A DNA stretch of 46,018 bases from Candidatus Kuenenbacteria bacterium (lineage in GTDB: Bacteria; Patescibacteriota; Patescibacteriia; UBA2196; GWA2-42-15). The translations under genes and the position numbers were made by a program. Under the pieces are notes generated by a model. It ran no database searches, was not told where the DNA came from, and was given only the letters and a program-made list of their open reading frames with translations. Positions 42,005 to 46,018 of the stretch are shown piece after piece. Each line of letters starts with the position of its first letter. Positions within the stretch are counted from its first letter, which is position 1. The stretch is taken from assembly GCA_012797775.1 (NCBI GenBank), contig JAAZOM010000024.1:1-46018 (forward strand). The letters run 5' to 3'.

Positions 42005-42805
42005 ATGGAAGATCAAAAAGATTCCTTGCCAAACGGCTCTAGTCCAGTAACCGTGGTGACTCGCCAACAGCTGATTGGGCCAATGGAGCTTTTAAGTAGG
42101 GCGATAGATATCTATCGCGAAAAATTTATAAAAATTGTTTATCTTAATCTTTTTGCGCTCGCATCATTTTTGCCCCTAGGGCTAGTATTCGGTTTGTATT
42201 TTTTAGTAAGCAGTGATGTTCTGGGTATTGCCCCCGGCACAAAATCAATTTTACAGATAGTTTTGGGGCTGGCCGGATTGGTAGCATTGGTTATAGCTGT
42301 TTTTTTCAATATAGCGGCTCAAGCTTCTTTTTATTTAGCGCCAGAGAGTGCCAGAGAAGAAAAAGCAACCGAATTGTTCAGACGCGGCCGAGCCTTTGTG
42401 GCTCGATATTTTTGGGTGAGTTTTTTGGTTGGGGTGTTTACTCTATTGTGGACGTTGCTTTTTATAGTTCCTGGCATAATAATGTCGGTTTATTATTCTT
42501 TGGCCGTTTTGTGTCTTGTATATGAGGGTCATAGAGCAACCGGTGCTATCAAGAGAAGCAAAGAGATATCAAAGGGTTATTGGTGGGCCCTGGCTGGTCG
42601 TTATTTATTTTTATCACTTATTTTGTTTTTGTTTTATCTCATATTATCAATACCAACTTGGTTTTTAGAAGAGGGTTCGGCGGTAATGTCTGGTTGGGAT
42701 GTGGTGACGCAGATAATTGGTTTTTTCATAGCGCCAGTTCAGTCGATATATGTTTATCTTATTTTTAGGGGGCTGCAGAGCATAAAAGGCGAGAAAAAAG
42801 TTTAA
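42005..42805 (+). CDS. polytopic membrane protein of unknown function
   Basis: 266 aa with about six hydrophobic segments. A polar N terminus (about 35 residues) is followed by LLSRAIDIYREKFIKIVYLNLFALASFLPLG, an arrangement common in YciC or glycerophosphodiester-phosphodiesterase membrane-domain-like proteins. A middle loop contains KRSKEISKGYWWALAGRYLF, as in those families. The biochemical role is unknown. It sits on the plus strand between prfA and prmC, which are usually adjacent, and so splits that pair. Confidence 0.7.
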   Translation: MEDQKDSLPNGSSPVTVVTRQQLIGPMELLSRAIDIYREKFIKIVYLNLFALASFLPLGLVFGLYFLVSSDVLGIAPGTKSILQIVLGLAGLVALVIAVFFNIAAQASFYLAPESAREEKATELFRRGRAFVARYFWVSFLVGVFTLLWTLLFIVPGIIMSVYYSLAVLCLVYEGHRATGAIKRSKEISKGYWWALAGRYLFLSLILFLFYLILSIPTWFLEEGSAVMSGWDVVTQIIGFFIAPVQSIYVYLIFRGLQSIKGEKKV

Positions 42806-42815
42806 TAGTAATTTT

Positions 42816-42845
42816 AAAATAGGCCGTCTTTGGCGGCCTATTTTT
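42816..42845. terminator. bidirectional terminator between the 42.0 kb gene and prfA
   Basis: AAAATAGGCCG (42816-42826) pairs with CGGCCTATTTT (42834-42844) around TCTTTGG, with T-runs on both strands, between two convergent stop codons. Confidence 0.88.
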
Positions 42846-42851
42846 ATTTTA

Positions 42852-43904
42852 TTAATGGTCAGCTTTTTTCAGAGTTTCAATAATATTTTTTATCTCACCA
42901 TCCATGATAACCGAGAGATTGTGCCAATTCTGTTTGATGCGGTGGTCGGTCAAGCGGTCTTGGGGGAAATTGTAGGTGCGGATTTTTTCGCTACGATCAC
43001 CAGTGCCGATTTGCGATTTGCGGTCAGCAGATAGTTTTTTGCGACGCTCCTCTTCGGCGGCGGCCAAAATGCGTGATTTTAAAACACGCATAGCCTTTTC
43101 CCGATTTTGAAGCTGGGAGCGTTCATCTTGGCAGGTGACAACCGTATTGGTGGGCAGGTGAGTAATGCGAACAGCAGAATAAGTAGTATTGACTGATTGG
43201 CCGCCGTGGCCGCCAGCGCAGAAGGTATCAATTTTTAAGTCCTCTGGCTTTATCTCTATTTCCTGGTCCTCAGCTTCTGGCAAGACAGCCACCGTGACAG
43301 CAGAGGTATGTACGCGACCGGCTTTTTCTGTTTCAGGCACTCTTTGGACACGATGAGTGCCACTCTCATATTTTAACCAGCCATAACTGCCAGCGCCATT
43401 GACTTCAAAAATAATTTCTTTAAAACCACCAATGCCAGTGCGGTTGGAATCATCAATCTTGATTTTCCATCCCATTTTTTCGGAAAAGCGTGAATACATC
43501 CGAAAAAGTTCGGCAACAAAAAGAGCTGATTCTTCGCCGCCTGTACCAGCGCGGATTTCCATAATGGCGCTTTTTTTGTCGAGAGGATTTTTGGGTTGAA
43601 AATATTCTTCGATCTCGGACTCTAGCTGAGTTTTGTTTTCCAGCAAATTTTGGTTTTCAGTCATGGCCAAAGAAATCAAATCAGGATCTTCCTCGTTGGC
43701 CACTATTAGTTCATTTTCTTTGATGTTTTTTTCAATTTCTTCAAGCCTGGTGATTTGATCTATAGTTTCTCCGATTTCGTAGAATTCTTTATTGGTTTCC
43801 GTTAATTTTTTGGAGTCATTTAAAATAGCTGGATTTTCCAAATCAGCGCGCAGTTGATCATGCTTGAGCTTTAATTCTTGAAATTTTTGTGAATAATCAA
43901 TCAT
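42852..43904 (-). CDS. prfA: peptide chain release factor 1
   Basis: 350 aa, terminates at UAA and UAG. The GGQ motif is in [24 protein letters not shown]. The codon-recognition tripeptide is P-x-T (PET in [19 protein letters not shown]), the RF1 type; RF2 would have SPF. The long N-terminal coiled domain is present. RF2 is not in the window. UGA is used as stop here (for example grpE), so no UGA recoding is suggested. Confidence 0.95.
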   Translation of the reverse strand: MIDYSQKFQELKLKHDQLRADLENPAILNDSKKLTETNKEFYEIGETIDQITRLEEIEKNIKENELIVANEEDPDLISLAMTENQNLLENKTQLESEIEEYFQPKNPLDKKSAIMEIRAGTGGEESALFVAELFRMYSRFSEKMGWKIKIDDSNRTGIGGFKEIIFEVNGAGSYGWLKYESGTHRVQRVPETEKAGRVHTSAVTVAVLPEAEDQEIEIKPEDLKIDTFCAGGHGGQSVNTTYSAVRITHLPTNTVVTCQDERSQLQNREKAMRVLKSRILAAAEEERRKKLSADRKSQIGTGDRSEKIRTYNFPQDRLTDHRIKQNWHNLSVIMDGEIKNIIETLKKADH

Positions 43905-43935
43905 ATTGTTGAATTAGTATTTGCTTTAATAAATA

Positions 43936-43971
43936 AAAAATCCCGCTTAAGATAATAATAGCAGGATTTTT
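43936..43971 (-). terminator. terminator between rpmE and prfA
   Basis: On the minus strand AAAAATCC-T-GC, a loop of about 14 bases, GC-G-GGATTTTTT. Long loop but a good T-run, placed after rpmE. Confidence 0.65.
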
Positions 43972-43984
43972 GAAGATAAAAAAG

Positions 43985-44266
43985 CTACTTGGCCGCCTTG
44001 GCTGCTTTTTTGGTGGCGCGGCGGACTTTCTTTTTGCCAGCTGGTTTGGCGTCGGATAAGGTTTTGGATTTGGCGGTTTTGGCTTGGAATTTTTCAACCC
44101 GGCGTGCGGTATCAATCAATTTTTGCTTGCCAGTAAAAAATGGATGGCAGGCGCTGCAGATTTCTACGTAAATTTCGTCTTTGGTCGAGCCAGTAACAAA
44201 AGTATTGCCGCAGGCGCATTTAACCTGGCAATTTTTATTGTATTTCGGATGGATATCTTTTTTCAT
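43985..44266 (-). CDS. rpmE: 50S ribosomal protein L31
   Basis: 93 aa. The start [27 protein letters not shown] and [26 protein letters not shown] are the L31 signature. The Cys pairs (CAC and CSAC) are of the zinc-binding form. A Lys/Ala-rich C-terminal tail of about 25 residues is an extension beyond the common 66-70 aa form. It is divergent from rpsB, with about 190 bases between. Confidence 0.94.
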   Translation of the reverse strand: MKKDIHPKYNKNCQVKCACGNTFVTGSTKDEIYVEICSACHPFFTGKQKLIDTARRVEKFQAKTAKSKTLSDAKPAGKKKVRRATKKAAKAAK

Positions 44267-44322
44267 ATTTACTATTTTGTTCAGTTATTATATTGTTGCT
44301 ATTTTAACACAGAGGGATAGAT

Positions 44323-44351
44323 TTGACAAGTGGGTGGCTATTTGATAAGCT
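44323..44351 (+). promoter_or_regulatory. probable promoter of rpsB
   Basis: TTGACA (44323-44328), 17 bases, TAAGCT (44346-44351); a second possible -10, TATTATAAA, lies near 44358. The leader of about 100 bases holds a hairpin TCGCC / GGCGA (44407-44420). Confidence 0.5.
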
Positions 44352-44458
44352 AAAAGCGTTATTATAAACTAAATTCTCATACTCTGATAAAAATTTTCCT
44401 GTTCTGTCGCCCGTGGGCGATGGGATAAGCGGGGTAGAGGATAAAGGAAAATAAATAT

Positions 44459-45202
44459 ATGGTAAAGATACCAGACAGCAAGGAATTGCTGCGTGCTGGG
44501 GTTCATTTTGGGCACAAGACCCAAAAATGGGATCCAAAGATGCGCAATTTTATTTTTGGCGTCAAAAATGGCGTGCACATATTTGATTTGGACAAGACAA
44601 CAGATAGTTTGTCTGAAGCTCTAAAAAAAGTGACTGCGATCGTGGCAAAGGGGGGAGTAGTTTTATTTCTGGGAACAAAAAAGCAGGCTCGTAATATTGT
44701 TTTGAAATATGCGACAGAAGTTGGCATGCCTTGTGTAACCGAGCGCTGGGTCGGCGGTACGGTGACAAATTTTCAGGAGATAAATAGATTGATAAAGAAA
44801 CTTGACGGCCTAGAAGAGGCGGCTATGGACAGCGATTATGAGAAGAAATATACTAAAAGGGAAAGAGCTCTTTTTTCGGAGGAACGTGAAAGGCTCCTAA
44901 AGATGATTGGTGGTATTAGGCAAATGAAAAAAGTACCAGATTTGATTTATATAGTTGGGGTTAAAGAAGAGAAAAATGCGGTGAAAGAGGCAAGGGTAAA
45001 GAAGGTTAAAACCCTTGGCATCATAGATACCAATACTGATCCTGATGATGTGGATATCCAGATTTATGCCAATGATGATGCGGTCAGGTCAATTGAATTG
45101 ATCACTATGCTGGTAGCCGAGGCAATAAAAGAGGGCAAAGAAGAAGCGGCCAAAGTGGCAGCAGCAGCCAATCCGGTCAAGGTATTAAATAAAGATGAAT
45201 AA
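44459..45202 (+). CDS. rpsB: 30S ribosomal protein S2
   Basis: 247 aa. The start LLRAGVHFGHKTQKWDPKMRNFIFGVKNGVHIFDLDKT is the family signature. VLFLGTKKQARNIVLKYA, ERWVGGTVTNFQEI, PDLIYIVGVKEEKNAVKEA and IDTNTDPDDVDIQIYANDDAVRSIELI are all present. Followed by tsf as in most bacteria, but with a 160-base gap that holds a palindromic repeat. Confidence 0.97.
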   Translation: MVKIPDSKELLRAGVHFGHKTQKWDPKMRNFIFGVKNGVHIFDLDKTTDSLSEALKKVTAIVAKGGVVLFLGTKKQARNIVLKYATEVGMPCVTERWVGGTVTNFQEINRLIKKLDGLEEAAMDSDYEKKYTKRERALFSEERERLLKMIGGIRQMKKVPDLIYIVGVKEEKNAVKEARVKKVKTLGIIDTNTDPDDVDIQIYANDDAVRSIELITMLVAEAIKEGKEEAAKVAAAANPVKVLNKDE

Positions 45203-45211
45203 TACCCAGTC

Positions 45212-45334
45212 TATCCTGATCCCCGCTAATGCGGGGGAAGGATCCCGTGTCAAAATGTTATTATGCTAATTGTAGTTAGTGTGAGCCTAGGCGGGATCCC
45301 TCGTCCCGCTAAATATAGTGCGGGACTCAGGATA
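45212..45334. repeat. MITE-like palindromic element between rpsB and tsf, copy B
   Basis: Ends in terminal inverted repeats TATCCTGA (45212-45219) and TCAGGATA (45327-45334). Just inside are CCCCGC/GCGGGG (45221-45236) and, on the right, TCCCGC...GCGGGA. GGATCCCG (from 45240) pairs with CGGGATCC (to 45299). No coding capacity. The left half matches the reverse complement of 1105-1165. It looks inserted into the normally compact rpsB-tsf unit. Confidence 0.75.
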
Positions 45335-45364
45335 AAGTTAATAAAAAATTAAATTTAAAATTAT

Positions 45365-45952
45365 ATGGCAAATCTTGATTTAATCCAAAAAATGAGAAAT
45401 GAAACCGGAGCTGGGATTATGGATATAAAGCAGGCACTAGTAGAAGCCAAGGATGATGAAAAATTGGCTTTGGAGCTCTTGCGCAAGAGGGGCCAGAAGA
45501 TCGCGGCCAAAAAACAAGCAGAGAGAGTGGCCAAAAGCGGAATTGTGGAAGCTTATATTCATGCTGGCGGCAGGGTGGGCTCTATGGTGCTCTTGGCTTG
45601 CGAGACGGATTTTGTGGCCAAAAATGAGGCTTTTAAAAATCTGGCCAGAGAAATAGCCATGCAGGTGGCGGCGATGAAGCCGGAATATGTCAGCCGTGAA
45701 GATGTCCCCATGGACATGGTGGAAAAAGAGAAAGAGATTTACAAAGAACAGTTGAAGCAAGAGGGCAAGCCAGAAGCGATGTGGGACAAAATTGCCGAAG
45801 GTAAGTTGGAAAAGTTTTATGAGCAGGTGTGTCTTTTGGACCAAGTTTATATAAAAGATGATAGCAAGAAGATCAAAGATTTGATCAATGAGGCCACGGC
45901 CAAGATCGGAGAGAAAATAGAAGTAAAGCAGATGGTGGTGTTTGGGGTTTAG
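45365..45952 (+). CDS. tsf: translation elongation factor Ts (short form)
   Basis: 195 aa, like the compact form of Thermus rather than the 283 aa E. coli protein. The N-terminal UBA-like domain NLDLIQKMRNETGAGIMDIKQALVEAKDDEKLALELLRKRG, the Asp-Phe motif in CETDFVAKNEAFKNLAREIAMQVAA, and the closing VKQMVVFGV are present. Exchanges nucleotide on EF-Tu. A terminator follows at the end of the window. Confidence 0.95.
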   Translation: MANLDLIQKMRNETGAGIMDIKQALVEAKDDEKLALELLRKRGQKIAAKKQAERVAKSGIVEAYIHAGGRVGSMVLLACETDFVAKNEAFKNLAREIAMQVAAMKPEYVSREDVPMDMVEKEKEIYKEQLKQEGKPEAMWDKIAEGKLEKFYEQVCLLDQVYIKDDSKKIKDLINEATAKIGEKIEVKQMVVFGV

Positions 45953-45990
45953 ATAGCAGTCAGGAGTAAGCAAGATAAGCGAGATAAGTA

Positions 45991-46018
45991 AAAGAACGGT
46001 GGAGAGCCGTTCTTTTTG
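45991..46018 (+). terminator. terminator after tsf
   Basis: AAAGAACGG (45991-45999) pairs with CCGTTCTTT (46007-46015), then TTTG, where the window ends. AAGCGAGATAAG-like microrepeats precede it. Confidence 0.85.

Noticed and set aside
42852-43904. UGA recoding as in Gracilibacteria or Absconditabacteria
   Set aside because: Several genes end in TGA (for example grpE at 17356-17358), and no internal in-frame TGA was needed to complete any conserved protein.
45437-45973. 178-codon minus-strand frame opposite tsf
   Set aside because: Composition shadow of the conserved tsf gene; it would run into the tsf terminator and has no family features.

Overview
The window looks like a chromosomal segment of a Patescibacteria/CPR bacterium, most like the Parcubacteria-type lineages. 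The basis is the low GC content with A/T-rich gaps, very tight gene packing, a large DUF4012 membrane protein, a DUF3467 gene inside the dnaK-dnaJ cluster, a stand-alone four-helix-bundle (23S rRNA IVP-type) gene, and shortened versions of several core proteins (ATP synthase delta 132 aa, HrcA 224 aa, EF-Ts 195 aa, a UDP-sugar dehydrogenase of 259 aa). UGA behaves as an ordinary stop codon. The lineage call is inference; no marker phylogeny could be run.

Layout: (1) 1-5.0 kb holds an alpha/beta hydrolase, a small unknown gene, adk, a divergent 2-hydroxyacid dehydrogenase, map, ruvX and rmuC. (2) 5.06-12.0 kb is a complete F-type ATP synthase operon, atpI/Z-atpB-E-F-H-A-G-D-C, with its own promoter, two hairpins after atpE and a terminator after atpC. 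(3) 12.0-15.5 kb holds the DUF4012 protein and a CDP-alcohol phosphatidyltransferase. (4) 15.5-16.1 kb is a 700-base gap without a protein gene. It holds two apparent structured non-coding RNA genes, each with a sigma70-like promoter; the first also has a strong terminator. (5) 16.08-21.4 kb is the heat-shock operon hrcA-grpE-hsp20-dnaK-DUF3467-dnaJ behind a perfect CIRCE operator. (6) 21.4-26.3 kb holds a membrane protein, dus, tRNA-Tyr, thpR, an MGMT-domain protein, mutM, a possible ADP-ribosyltransferase-fold protein and a truncated UDP-sugar dehydrogenase. (7) 26.3-34.1 kb holds lysS, an HD protein, the IVP-type gene inside an inverted repeat, a slipin, a Cys-rich small protein, serS, ddl, ftsQ and rsmI. 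(8) 34.2-38.8 kb is a surface polysaccharide block (rfbB-like dehydratase, flippase, GT4, GT2). (9) 38.8-46.0 kb holds gpmI, prmC, a membrane protein, prfA, rpmE, rpsB and tsf.

The genes cover energy conversion, proteostasis, translation (two aminoacyl-tRNA synthetases, RF1 and its methylase, L31, S2, EF-Ts, tRNA-Tyr and a tRNA dihydrouridine synthase), DNA repair and envelope synthesis. There is no CRISPR array, transposase, integrase or phage module.

The least explained items are the two structured RNAs at 15.6-16.06 kb and two 57-residue proteins, each solitary or last in its unit, with unusually perfect Shine-Dalgarno sequences (34.2 and 40.8 kb). Also notable are a MITE-like palindromic repeat (1.1 and 45.2 kb), an inverted repeat that supplies both start and stop codons of the IVP-type gene, and short intergenic-type microrepeats that have entered coding sequences in frame (prmC, a GT2 glycosyltransferase, probably rsmI, and the DnaK and Adk tails).
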